Assembly: GCA_014904845.1 (NCBI GenBank)
Contig: MU119483.1
Coordinates: forward strand, 1 to 64,000
Direction: 5' to 3'
Length of the DNA stretch: 64,000 nucleotides
Source: Acephala macrosclerotiorum
Taxonomy: Eukaryota; Ascomycota; Leotiomycetes; Helotiales; Mollisiaceae
Positions 14,101-26,100 of this stretch are shown piece after piece. Both the position numbers and the translations under genes were made by a program. The notes beneath the pieces were generated by a model. That model did not search any database and was not told the DNA's origin. It saw only the letters and a program-made list of their open reading frames with translations. Position 1 is the first letter of the stretch. The number at the start of each line of letters is the position of its first letter.

Positions 14101-14830
14101 TTGAACGAAAAGAAATTATCTTCTTTGAGTATACTCAGTATTTTATTCGAGTTTTTGACCGTTGATAAAACTTTAAAAAAAAACGTTTCTAATTGGATGA
14201 AAGCAATCGTTATTGAATTTGAAACTTTTCAAAAGACAAATACTTATAAGATTATCACGAAAAAGCTATTAAATAGTAGAAAGATTATTTCAAACAAATA
14301 AGTATTGAAAAAAAGATTTAATACTCGTGGCAAACTAACTCAACGTAAAATTAAAATTGTTATCAAAAGATTCGAGCAAACTTACGATATTAACTACTTT
14401 GAGACGTTTATTTCTATTATAAGATATACAATTCTACGAATACTTTTAGTACTTATTGCAAAACATGATTTAAAAATAGATTATATTAATATAAATTTAG
14501 CGTTTTTAAACTTTCCTCTTAAAAAAGAGATTTACATAGAAATCTCTAAATTCTTTTATGAACTTCACTTTAAATTCAAAGATAGAAATGTTTACCTTTT
14601 ACTCAAGAAATCACTCTACGAACTCAAACAAACTCCTCGAGTATAACTCGATAAAATCAAATAATATTTCAAAGAACTAAAATTTACTACATCTAAAACT
14701 AATTTCAATCTTTTCATAGAAGAAAGAGTTTACATCCTTTTATTTGTCGACAATATACTAATTATTAAAAACAAAGTAAACACGAACACTATCAAAGCCA
14801 AAATTAGAAAGCGTTAAAAAAGCAAAGATT
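14101..14830 (+). pseudogene. Copia reverse transcriptase remnant (RVT_2)
   Basis: The stretch 14305-14646 reads through RT blocks: YFETFISIIRYTILRILLVL, then DYININLAFLNFPLKKEIYI (usual D-V-x-x-A-F-L-N-G), then LLKKSLYELKQTPRV (usual LxKSLYGLKQAPR). The active-site block near 14735-14765 reads LFVDNILIIKN, where the usual pair of Asp has become Asp-Asn. 14101-14301 is the preceding linker. G-to-A changes dominate in this part of the element. Confidence 0.85.
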
Positions 14831-15229
14831 TCAATCTTACTATCGTCTTCGTAGAATTTTAAATCGAAAGAAATCGCAAGAATTACATTCTTACAATCTA
14901 TCAAAAGATGTATACAAATAAATTGTTATTACGACTCGATCTCGAATATTCGAATCAAACGAATCTATTATTTCTACAAAGTACAATTCTACGAGAAAAA
15001 GAAGAAAAAAATTGATTAAACGAAGACGATTTTTATTTCTACAAATAAATCATTAGTACTACGATTTATCTAATTAATTACACGAGACTAAATATTAATT
15101 ATCACATTAATTAATTTATTAAATTTATATTTAACGCGTGTCTCGAATATTTACGTTTTACAAAACAATTTCTCCGATATTTCAATAGAATAAAAACGAT
15201 AGAAATCACTTACAAAAAAACGTTAATTA

Positions 15230-15530
15230 AAAGTTACAATATATTTTTTGATTTTACGTGAAAAACTGAAGACGATTGTAAATCGTTTTTAGAATAAATA
15301 GTAATATTGAGAAATAGAGTAGTTTCATGGGCAATACAAAGACAACGAAGTACAGTACAAAGCTCGATAAAAATAGAGATTATAGTAATGAATAAAGCTG
15401 CAAAAGAAATAGTTTGATTAAAAAAATTATAATTAGAAATTATTAAAGAATTTCTTAAAAAACTTTTTACTCTATATTGCGACAATCTTTCTACGATCGA
15501 TTTTAGTACAAATACAAAATTCTCAAACAA
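15230..15530 (+). pseudogene. Copia RNase H remnant
   Basis: At about 15320-15420 the frame reads VVSWAIQRQRSTVQSSIKIE followed by AAKEIV, matching the Copia RNase H signature S-W-x-S-K-R-Q-x-x-V-A-L-S-S-x-E-A-E-Y. The strand bias here is opposite to that of the adjoining reverse transcriptase: C is depleted and G kept. Confidence 0.75.
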
Positions 15531-15699
15531 ATTTAAATATATTGAAATCCGATATTTCTATATAAAAAACGATATAATTACTAGAAACAGATTGAGAGTA
15601 AAATCAGTTTTAAAGAACGATCAAGTCGCAAATATTTTTACAAAACAATTATTTTACGATTGGTTTACGATTTACAAGACTACAATAAGTTTGAATGAG

Positions 15700-16105
15700 G
15701 ATTAGTTTGATACAGAGAAGGCTGTGGCGCTGTTCACGGATTTCAAGGATTAGGATAATAGTAGTAAGAGGACGAGCTGGGATAAGACGAAAGCCTTTTT
15801 GGGCAGATCTGGAGTACTTTTTGGCTGTGGAATAAGAGTTGGAAATGCCCTATTTAGGACCGAACTCTCACAAGGAGAGTAGGCCCTTCCTAGCTCTCTA
15901 TAAGCTCTTCTACGAAGCAGTTGAGACTAGCGCTACAGAGTTTAATGAAACTCTTTACGACGATTCGACGCTGCAATTGATAAGAGATAAAAAACGATAG
16001 ATTACAATAATAGTTAGTGCAATAATTACGTGAAGATATTAATTATTTATATTACTTTAAATATTGGAATGGATATATCTCTACAGTGCTTTTCAGCAAG
16101 GGGCG
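15700..16105 (+). other. Copia 3' noncoding region and polypurine tract
   Basis: No coding frame is seen after RNase H. The bases AAGGGGCG at 16098-16105 directly precede the right LTR and are the likely polypurine tract for plus-strand priming. Confidence 0.6.
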
Positions 16106-16227
16106 TATTAAACTTTCGAGTGGTTTTAGTGCTGAGTAAGCACTGCAATGGATATAATATCCCCGCACCTAGTTAGATCTTTAAAATCAGACCATCAAGT
16201 CCATCGAATATATCACTCAAATTAACA
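16106..16227 (+). repeat. Right LTR of the Copia element
   Basis: It begins TATTAAAC where the left copy has TGTTAGAC, and ends TTAACA. All four differences are transitions towards A/T in this copy. Confidence 0.93.
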
Positions 16228-16232
16228 GATCT
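16228..16232. repeat. Right target-site duplication GATCT
   Basis: Identical to the five bases in front of the left LTR at 10769-10773. Confidence 0.9.
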
Positions 16233-18273
16233 GACGTCTTCGGTCCCCATTCTTCCAGGCTGGCGGTCAAGGGTGTCCACTTTCGGCTACTCTCCTCCGC
16301 GCTAGTCGTTACCGAAGGAGCACACTTGGGTTGTTGATTGCCGTTATGAAAAAAACCCAGGAACTTAAATATTTGCCAGTTTCTGGTCCCGAACCATTCA
16401 GTTTTAGTTTTCTTCCATGTCTGCTCTTTCTCTTGCTTACAGTCGAAGGATACCCAACCATGAACATGGCCTTGGACTTTCCTAGATCCTAGCGGCTGTA
16501 TTTTCCGTTCTATTTTCTGTATCTGGTAGCCAAGTTTAGAATATTGCGTTATGCAGACATGCTCGGGGTCCTCAGTCGAGCAAGGTTGTTTTATCAAATA
16601 GTCGTCCCACTCTACAACGGAACCCCGAACAGCCAACGTACAAGGCCCATCAACCCATGCAGCCTGCTCATCGAAGGCCGAAGACGAAAACCCATCTATG
16701 GAAAGGCCCTCATTTACGATAAGCCTATCTAGTTGCAGAAAGCCCACGATACCATTAAGCGATGCCCAAGACCATGACGGTGCGCGCCATTCAAATCTGG
16801 ATCCCGATTTGCTTGCTGAGACCCATAAAAGCTGCTCGCGGAGGTCTGAACTCCAAAGGCCCGAGAGAAAATATTGATCTGCTCGGGATGAATGAAGGAT
16901 CTTGGCTAAGCCCGAGATTGCAGGGAGTTTGTCCTTCTCTCTCGTCAGGTCACAGGCTGTGAGGCTCTGAACAAGCTCGGCCCAGAGCTGTCGAAACACA
17001 CGTGGCTCGACGTTTTCCTGGCCTAGAAGCAGGCGCTTCATCTCCCTCTGGGCTGTTTCCCGATCCGCTGAACCCGTCAAGATGCCCATATTTTCCAGAG
17101 TAACAGTTTTCCTAGCGAAATGGATAGCTCGGGTCGCAAGCATACGCTCCTGAAAAACCCAACCGCGCTTGCTTAATGGGCTTTGGTCGATAGTTTCCTT
17201 CGCAGTTGTCGTGGGTGTAACTAATATCTCTAGCACCTTATTCGGCTTAGAAGACTTGATTGCAATCCTTTCCGGTTCGCAAAAAGCCTCCTGGAGGAAC
17301 CCCTCGTCGTCTCCTCCGGCGAAATGGGCTAGGAGAACACAGTAGGCGTCCTTGTATATCCCACCCATGCGACCCGATTCGATCCGCCAATCAGTTTCAT
17401 CCCGCTGAATGATGCAGAGAGCATCAATCCAAAGATAGCGCACGCCTACCTGTCGGCAAAACGTCACTGCATCTCTGAACAACATTGGTAGACTTGTGAA
17501 AGGTATGTTTCTGAGCCGATCGAGGTATGTCTCATTGGTCAACTCAATGCGCGGCGGGCTGCTCCACCTGTGGCTCAAGGCGGCATATCTCGCAGTTTTA
17601 TGAGAAGCACCGTCAAGCAAACAGATGTCGGCAGTCAGAGACTCGTCATAACTCCCAAGGTCAAGTACTCGATTCGGAAGGAAGCCGGGCGTTATGTTTT
17701 TGAGGGTGACCTGCAGCCATCTCTTCACTTTTAGGAACTCGGTGTGATATTGCCAATTACTGTAGCAATATTTGAGGTCACCTTTGATGTTACGAAAATT
17801 ACTAATCGATCCTAGAGCGGCCGGGATACTTGGAGAGGGGACAAATTACGCGACTTGCTAGGGCTAGACGCCTTCAATGGACGTTCGATAGTATAGCGGC
17901 AACGCATTTCCCCAAGCTCGATGAATAGAATTTCAGCCCGTCTGTTACGCTTCAGCGTCATTGTCACGAATTCTTCGTGAGATGTCAGATCCGTTGTGAA
18001 TTTCCCCCAGTCGTAATAATGTTTTTCCCACACTTTCTTAGTATACTTCTCGCTAATTTCGGCGTCTAAGCCATGGGCCACATTTGTCTTCGAATTTTGC
18101 GCCACGAAAGTCTGTCGAAGTCCAGTACGTACCAATGCACATAAGGGACAGTGGTTCCCATTCTTGGAGACGCTGCTGTATGTCGCTAACCCTTTCAAGA
18201 CGGGTGGTTTCTGACTTGCCTGAAAGAGCTCGCGAGTGCAGGAGTCGCAGTTATCGCAAAGTATAACGGACAT
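16228..18273 (-). pseudogene. HET-domain gene, 5' and central part, split by Copia
   Basis: HET proteins act in heterokaryon incompatibility and regulated cell death in fungi. Exon 1 starts at the ATG at 18271-18273 (MSVILCDNCDSC, CPLC: a Cys-rich N-terminus) and runs to about 17850. One short intron ends within about 17729-17765, but its exact sites are uncertain. Exon 2 carries the HET domain at about 17300-17605: ARYAALSHRWS, TSLPMLFRDAVTFCRQVGVR, YLWIDALCIIQRDETDW, GGIYKDAYC, then KRGWVFQERMLATRAIHFA. The frame reaches the Copia target site in codons for T-S-D and then runs three codons into the LTR before a stop. The C-terminus lies at 10524-10773, beyond the element. No other stop is seen in exon 2, so the insertion may be fairly recent. 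A shortened protein lacking about 80 residues could still be made. Confidence 0.85.
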
Positions 18274-18279
18274 TTCCAC

Positions 18280-18893
18280 AGAAATAGTTAGTAGTGGAGA
18301 GGCGGGAAAAGTGGTGTTAACAACAAATAAATAGTTATCTGGGAGCTATGTTACACAGTGAGCAGCAATGCTGACTTTAAATTTCAATGCGCCGGGTCTG
18401 CTTCGTGAAACTTATATGTGAATCAACGTACAGAGCCGCCTTTCAGCCACCCATTTCCAGCTGATGCTTCGAGACGTGTTGCGCTGTTTTTGTGGCGCCC
18501 TTAGTGTTCGCCCCTCCTTTGCCAGCTCAGCGGTCCGCAAGTCAGAGCCACAAGTCATATCGTGCTTGCTACCTTTTATTGGCGGACGCGAAAATTCGCG
18601 CAGTTTTAGAACGACACGTGTTCATTCTAGGAACGAGGATACAGGCAAGGTGACCGGAATGCAGAGATTGATTGATTAATTGATTGATTTACTCATACAC
18701 GGTTCCAGCCATCCGTCTGGATAGCTATGCCGGAATGGCCCAGCTTTAGCACCAGTTGCCGAACTGCGTCTACCTCAGGAGACGCACCTCACTTTATCAC
18801 ACTCGTGTGACTAGCAACTTCCTCCACTGAGCGGTCTGGCTTTTATTTACGTCTATATATATATATCCGTTGACAGAAATGCTTTGTTTGTAA
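18280..18893. promoter_or_regulatory. Upstream region of the HET gene, no gene
   Basis: Presumed promoter side of the minus-strand HET gene; no specific element could be assigned. A short ATTG/GATT tandem tract lies at about 18667-18690 and a TA run at about 18857-18866. Confidence 0.35.
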
Positions 18894-19130
18894 TTGTGGT
18901 ATAAGGCTTTGACTCGGCGACCAACTATCCTTTTGTATTTGCGGTCTTTAGATACTTGGTGGGCTACGGCCGCAATAAGGCCATATTATAACTCCGCTAG
19001 CCACAGCAACCGTGATTCCACGACCCCCCTAGTCCTTATAAGGAAAAACCTTCTTAATATTGTTCTTTCTCGTCCAAATCGCTTATTCCGTACTTTTGTA
19101 ACTCCAAAGCTCTTCAAACTTTAATTCTCT
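18894..19130. other. Unassigned segment at the edge of an AT-rich block
   Basis: Moderate GC content, no convincing gene. It passes abruptly into RIP-like sequence at about 19130, so it may be the less mutated end of a transposon, for example part of an LTR. No matching second copy was found in the window. Confidence 0.3.
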
Positions 19131-19761
19131 CAAATTATATAACTACGTATACTTTATATAAATTAAATATTTATTATATATTTTATAAATTAATAATATC
19201 GTTTTAATAAAAGTTTAAAAATTTATCGAGTTTTTAAAAAATTACGATTATAAAAAGTAATAATACTTTTTTAAATTTATAAAATTATATATATTATATA
19301 TTTATTTTATTATATTTAAAATTTAAATAATTTAATTAAAATTATATTAAAATAAAAAAAACTTTGAAAAATTGTTATTAATTAATAAAAACATTTTACT
19401 ATAATTACTTTTTTCTAATATAATTATTACTCGTAATCGTTTTTTAATATAATTTTATTTATTATTATAATAGAAATCGCGTGTAAATTATTAAATTTTA
19501 AAAATAATTCGAAATCGAATTATAATCGTTTTCGAAATTATTATTATTATTCGTAAATTTATCGTTTTACTAATTATATTATTATTTTAAATATTATAAA
19601 TTAATAATCGTAAAATTGAAATTTATTAATATAAATTGTTTTTTTCAATTTTAATTACGAAAAAAATATATATAATAAATATTTACTAAAAAAATAATAT
19701 TAATTATTTTTTTAATCGCTCGAAATATAAAAAGTGAAATAATTTAATTAATTTTATTTAA
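19131..19761. repeat. AT-rich, RIP-like block
   Basis: Almost only A and T, with the remaining C and G mostly in CpG. No genes. Confidence 0.7.
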
Positions 19762-21285
19762 TTGCCTGTTCGGCATAAGGACTAATGTCAACTTTTCTAT
19801 ATGCACGTGACATCAACACTTCTCACAATGAGCGATTTCACTCAAATTTAACCGAGGTGCCCAAATGCAGCGATTTGATTGGTCTGTTAAAGAATTCGGC
19901 AGTCCCGTGACTTCGGACTAATATGCAGCCGATCCGGTGAAGAACACCGAAACTTCGATTTACGTTGCGACTATAATTAAAGGTTATTTGCTAATATAAA
20001 CTGCATAAGACTTACAAATAAGTTGAAACTCAATTAAATATCACCAGATTTCAAGTTTTAAGCGATTCTATTAATCCGTTGTTGTGCAAATCAATAGAAT
20101 GTAGTCGCACTCAGTAAAAATGGCGATCGCAAAACTCTCCTAAGTGCGCTTCTGCCTTAGGCACTAAGGCCGGCAACCGCTGAGAAACACTCTAAGTGCT
20201 GGATATCTCTACAGTTGCGCAGCTCTAAACGGGGGTCCCAGGGGGCGTCCCCCTGGTAAATAACTCTCTATAATCGATTGAATCGATCGTTGCAACTGAA
20301 TATAAGACGAGGGTCCCAGGGGGTGTCCCCCTGGAGTGCTCTTTTAGTGTGAGGCTCTGCCGGAAGTGCGTTTCTGCCTAAGGCACCAAGGCACTTAAAT
20401 GCTGGAATAGCTGCGCAGTTCTCAAGGGGGGTCCCAGGGGGTCTCCCTCTGGAATCATATGCTAAATAGAGTGATTTATATTGATTGAATCTATCGTAAT
20501 AACTCGATATAAGAGACGGGGGTCCCAAGGAGTGTCCCCTTGGTGTGAGGCTCTGCTGGAAGTGCGTTTCTGCCTTAGGCATTAAGTCATTTAAGTGCTA
20601 GAACAGCTCTACGGCTGCACAGCTTTCGAGGGGAGTCTCAGTGGGTCTCTCCCTGGAATTATATGCCAAGTAAAGTGATTTATATTGATTGAATCGATCG
20701 TAGTAGCTTGATATAAGAGACGGGGGTCCCAAGGGGTGTCCCCCTGGTGTGAGGCTCTACTAGAAGTGCGTTTCTGCCTTAGGCATCTAAACGCTCACTT
20801 AATTGCTGGACATTTCTATAGCTGCGCAGCTCTAAAGAGGGGTCCCAGGGAGTCTCCCCCTGGAATTATATATTGAAGAAAGTGATTTAAATGGATTGAA
20901 TCGATCGTAGTAACTTAATATAAGAAACGGGGGTCCCAGGGGGTGTCCTCCTGGAAATAAACTTCGAAGTAGGTTTCTGCCTTAGGCACTAAGGAGCTTA
21001 TCAGCTTATCGGCTTCACCGTCCGGCAGAATCTCAAACTACTACCTCAATAACTATACTAACTTCAAATGCTTATAAAACGCTTAAATTAAGAGCTATTA
21101 ACTTGAAACTTGAAATAGAAGTAGATTACTAAAGTCGAAGAGTTTATAGCCCTCCGCAGGAGCGCCCCTGCGAGGCCTGCGGAGCAAAATGTGCGTCGAG
21201 TGTCGAAAGAAAAGGCTCGTCCGCTATTGGCTCGCTTAGCGAGCCGCCGAACGAGTTCTTTCTTTCGAAACGAGAGAAACATTTT
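19762..21285 (+). repeat. Hairpin-rich dispersed repeat, copy A, with internal tandem units
   Basis: About 1.5 kb of near-normal GC between AT-rich blocks. It matches 60690-61555 in reverse complement over both flanks. The left part (19762-20230) aligns with the mutated end of copy B. The middle holds about four tandem units. The right end (21140-21285) holds nested inverted repeats: CTCCGCAGG with CCTGCGGAG, and GGCTCGCTTAGCGAGCC. There is no coding capacity; two apparent minus-strand frames in it only reflect the repeats. It could be a non-autonomous transposon or a structural repeat. Confidence 0.75.
20144..20990 (+). repeat. Tandem repeat of about 200 bp, four units
   Basis: The motif GTGCGTTTCTGCCTTAGGCA or a close variant recurs at 20144, 20366, 20562, 20766 and 20969, giving spacings of 222, 196, 204 and 203 bp. 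Each unit carries copies of a GC-rich hairpin CCAGGGGGTGTCCCCCTGG (8-bp arms, 3-bp loop) or variants preceded by GGGGGTC, and an ATTGATTGAATCGATCGT segment. Copy B at 61 kb has only one such hairpin block, so unit number varies between copies. Confidence 0.85.
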
Positions 21286-22950
21286 ATTAAATAATTTAAT
21301 TTATATTATACACGTAATATTTAATATTATACAATTAATATTTATTAATAAATTTTAAATTTTAACGTTAAAATTTATAGCGTTTTTTTATTTTTTTTTC
21401 GTATGACGTAATTTCGAATTATATTAATTTCGATTTTAAATATTTTCAAAATTTAAAATTATATTTTTTTTTTATAAATTTTTTTTTAAATATTTCGAAT
21501 TTTTAAAAAAAATTTAATAATTATAATTAAATAAAAAAAAATATTTAAAATTACAATTAATAATATAATTAATTATAATTTTTTTTATTATAAAATTTTT
21601 TTTTATAAAAAAATAATTAAAAAAAATAATATTTTATTAATAATTTCGTAAATTTATTAAAAAAATATTATTAATTTTTAAATTATAAATTCGTTTTATA
21701 ATAAAATATATTTCGAGACGTAAAAACGTATATTAATATATTTAATTAAACGTTTAAAAAAAAGAATTTATTTTTTATAAATTTGAAAATAAAATTAAAA
21801 ATTTTTTTTATTAATTTTTTATTAATAAATTTAAATTTATATTTTTTATTTACGCGATTAAATCGTATAAATATTTTATTAAAACGTATAATATAATTAA
21901 TAATTATAATTAAAATTCGATTTTTTTATAATAATATATTATTAATAATATTTAAAAAAATAAATAAATACAAATTTTTAATTTCGATTTAATAAAAATT
22001 TTTTACGTTTATTAAAAAATATAATTTATATAATATATAAATAAAATATATATAAATTTAATATTAATATTAAAATAATCGTTATTATTTTATAATATAT
22101 ATAATATTTTATTTAAATATTATTATTATTATTTTATTTTAAAATATGAAAATAAATATAAATTAAAAATTAATAAAAATTTTATAATTTTAAAAATAAT
22201 AAATTTTTATTAATTTTTAAAAAAAATAAAAATAAAATAAAATCGTATATTATAAAAATAAATAATACTATTAAAAAACTTATAAAATAAAATATTTTTA
22301 AATTTGAAAAAATTTAAATTTGATTTTTTATTATTTGAATTTAAAAAATCGATTTAAATTTTTTATTATTTAAATAAATTTTTTTTCGATTAATATTTTA
22401 AAAAATTAAAAATTCAAATACAAATTTTTATTATTTAAATTTAAGAAAAATCATTTCAAATTTTTTATTATATAATTATAAGTTTAAAATCGATTTTTAT
22501 ATTTTTATTAATTATTATATAAATTTTTTTAAAAATAATTATTAAAATAAAAAATTATTAATAAAATATAATTTAAAATAATAAACGATTTTTAAATATT
22601 TTAAATTTAATTTTTAAAATATATTAAAAATAATTTAAACGAATTATTTTTTAATATTAATAAATATTACAAATATTAAACGAATTAATAAAAAAATAAA
22701 AAATAAAAAAAAATAAAAATTTAATAATATTAATATAATTTTAATTATTTTTAAATATAATTAATATATTATATATAAATTCAAAGATTATATATTGTAA
22801 TTATTATTTATAATAAAAATAATAAATAAAACGATTAAAATATATGATTAATATTAATATTTATTTAATAAAAAAAAATTTTTAAAAAATTTATTATTAA
22901 AAAATATTAAAAAACGTATTTTTAAATATATTAAAAAAAAAACGAAAAAA
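21286..22950. repeat. AT-rich, RIP-like block
   Basis: Extremely AT-rich and gene-free, with C and G nearly confined to CpG. It lies between the hairpin-rich repeat and the left LTR of the next element. Confidence 0.7.
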
Positions 22951-23140
22951 TATTTATTATTAATAATAAACCAAAAACGAAATAAACAAATAAATTAAAT
23001 AATTCGTTAATTGATTATAAATTGTAAATTTAATAAACGCGCAAAAATTGAAAAATATAATTTCAATTTTAATATAAACGATATTAGTTTCGATTTAATT
23101 TAGTATTGTACGTAATTATTAAACTAATATTGTATTTATA
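22951..23140. repeat. First LTR of the AT-rich element
   Basis: It shares ATTGATTATAAATTGTAAAT and the end TTAAACTAATATTGTA with the second LTR. Differences are almost all C/T or G/A. It is more mutated than the second copy: its last bases are TATTTATA where the other has TACTTACA. Confidence 0.8.
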
Positions 23141-26100
23141 TTAGTAATTCTTTTTTTGTAATAAAAATTAATTCAATTTAATTATTTAAAAAAGTATTTT
23201 TTTTTATTATAATTCGTTAATACGTAAAATTTATTAATATTTTAATATAAAAATTATATAATTAAACTTTTGAAAATAATACTAGTAAATTAATATTGTT
23301 TTTAAAATTCGTCGAAAGTTATAAACGTCGAAATTAGAGTGATTTTTTTTTTTTAATTTTATAAATTAAATAATTATAACATTCGAAATATAATATAAAA
23401 AAAAAAAAAATTTTTTTTTTTTTAATAAATATTTTCTTTAATTCTTTATATTGTTTTTATCGTTTTTTTTTTTTAATTTATTTTTTTATTCGAATCGTAA
23501 AATAATTCGTATTTAAAAACTTTTTTAAAACTTTATTAAATGTTAATTTTGTTATAATATTCGTTAAATTATTTTAATTATTAATTTATTGAATTTTTTG
23601 TAATTTTTTGCGTTTATACGATTAATAAAAAATTATAATATCGATTATAAAACGCTTTTTTTTAATCGTTTCTAATTTGATTAAATATTCGTATAACGAA
23701 TATAAATTTATATAAACGATTATTAAAATCTTAAAAAAATCGAATTATTAAATAATTATATTAATAATAAATTCGATTACGATTATTATATCGATTTTTT
23801 TTATTATATTATATATTTCAAAGATTAAAATACTTTTAATAACGCGTTTATTTTTAATAAAATTATAATAAATAAAATTTCTTTTGATTTTAAACTTTTT
23901 ATCGTTTAATTAACGTTTATTTATTAGAATAATTTTATATTTAATTTGAAAATTAAAATTTTTATTGTTTATAAATAAATTATCGATAAAAACGAAAAAT
24001 TTTATTATAAACAAATTGAAAATAATATATTTAAATTCTCGATTTAAATTTTTAATTTATTATTTCAATTTTTTATTTAACGTAATAATTTTTTTTTTCG
24101 TTGAATTTTAATATTAAATAGTAATAAACAAATTGAAAATTGTTTTAAATTGACAGATTATAATAATATAAATTTTTTTAATTCGTTATTTTTAATATTT
24201 AATTTGAAAATTAAATAATTTAATATTTATTAATTTAATTTTTTTATTTTAATTTTTTTATTTTAATTAAATTATATTTTCAAATTAAATTAAAACGTAT
24301 TTATTAAAAATCAATAGTATTTTTAGTATTAAAACTTTTTTAGATTTGACTAAGAATTTAATTTTATTGAATTTATTTTTCTCGAAAATAAATTTTTTTT
24401 CTTTTATTAGTATAAACGTATCGTCGGTTTGTATTTTAATAACGTCGAAAAATCTTTTAATAATTGTAATTAAAAAATAAAAATCGTATATTAACGTAAT
24501 AATAAATAGTTTTTTTTATAGTACTTGTAATACGTAGTTTATTAATATATTTTTATTTTTGTAATATTATATAAAAATTTTAAAATAATTATAATTGTAT
24601 TTAATAAATATAAATAGTAAATTTTTTTCGATAAACGTATTAATATAAATCGTTGAAAATTTGTCGTAAATTGAATATAAATTTGAATAATATTACGAAA
24701 TTATATTTTTATTTTTTTATTTAAAAATTAAATTAAAAAGAATTTTAATACTATAATTAATCGCTAATTAATTTTTTAAATTATTAAAAATTGCGTAAAA
24801 ATTAAATTTTTAAATTATTAATTTCGATTTTTTATAAAAAATATTAATAGTTTTTTTTTTGATTTTATTAATTAATTTCGAATTAAAAATTCGAATTTTA
24901 ATATATTTAATAAAATTATATTAAACGAAATTAAAAACTTTTTTTATAATCAAATTATCGATTTTTTTTTTAAAATATTTCGAATAATTGTTTAAAAATT
25001 ATAATTATATTTTTTTTTCGTAATTTTAACAATAGTTTTATATTGCTTTTTTTTTTATTTATTATAAAAATTATAAAAATTTTAGTTTTTTTAATAATAG
25101 TAATATAAAATTAATCGTTGAAATTTTTATAATTTATTTTATTGTTTTTAATAAAATTATAATATTTATTTTATTTAAATTTTTTATTATATATATTTTT
25201 GTTTTGTAATTTTTTTAAATATTTTTGATTTAATTTGCTCGATTGAAAAAATAAAAAGATTTTTTTTTGATTAAAAAATAATAAAATTTTTTTTTTTTTT
25301 TTTAATTATTTTTTTGATTATTAATTCGATTATAAATTTCTAATATTTTTTTTTCTATATAATAAAATTTAATAACTATTGAATAAAAATTAATTAATTC
25401 GTAAAATATATCGATTATATATTTTTTTTTATTAATTATTAATAATTTGTATAATTTTTTTTATTCGTTTTTTTTTACGTCAAACGCGTACTTCGAATAA
25501 AAATAGTAAATTTAATATAAATTTCGTATTTGAATCGTTTTTTATTATAAGCGTATTATTGATTTAACGTTAAACGTATAAATAGTATATTTTTTTAACA
25601 ATTGCTCAAATTGTTTTAATTCTTTTAATAATTAATAACGATAATACGTCGTTACTAATTATTTTAAAGTAAATTTCAAAAACTAATAATATAAATATAA
25701 TATTATTCGATTTTATCGAATTGTTAATAGTTTTAATTACTATTTGTAAAATTATATTTTTATTAATTTATTTTTCGATTAATTTATTGTAAATAATCTC
25801 GTAAATTCAATATAATAAAATATAATATTTTTTTATTTTTTTTATATTATTATAAATTTTAATAAATATTTTCTTGATTTTAATCGTTATTATTTTAGCG
25901 TTTTATTGAAATTCTATAAACGAGAAATTTTTCTCGATATTATAAACAATATAATCTAGTAATTTTTAATACGTATTAATTCAATAAATATATAATATAT
26001 TTTATATTATTTTCGCAAATATATTTTTTATAAATTTAATAATTTGAAATATTATAAACGAGTTTATTATTTGTAATAATAATTTTTTATTTAAATATAA

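Larger units (their letters stand above)
10774..16227 (+). mobile_element. Decayed Ty1/Copia LTR retrotransposon, full length
   Basis: A 5,454-bp element with two 122-bp LTRs, a perfect 5-bp target duplication, a primer-binding site and a polypurine tract. Coding remnants run in Copia order: gag, protease, integrase, reverse transcriptase, RNase H. Stops interrupt all frames and key acidic residues have changed, so it cannot encode working proteins. Nearly all visible damage is C-to-T or G-to-A. It interrupts a minus-strand HET gene. The LTRs differ at four positions, all transitions towards A/T in the right copy, so the divergence reflects RIP and cannot be used directly to date the insertion. 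Confidence 0.93.

Noticed and set aside
15234..15530. 98-codon minus-strand frame
   Set aside because: It lies opposite the Copia RNase H remnant, which has the recognisable motif.
18894..19130. Solo LTR
   Set aside because: No second copy, no clear TG...CA ends and no target duplication were found.
20144..20990. Tandem array considered as a CRISPR
   Set aside because: Units of ~200 bp that are similar along their length, without distinct spacers, in a eukaryotic genome.
20268..21282. Minus-strand frames across the hairpin-rich repeat
   Set aside because: Their apparent protein repeats simply mirror the DNA tandem units and hairpins.
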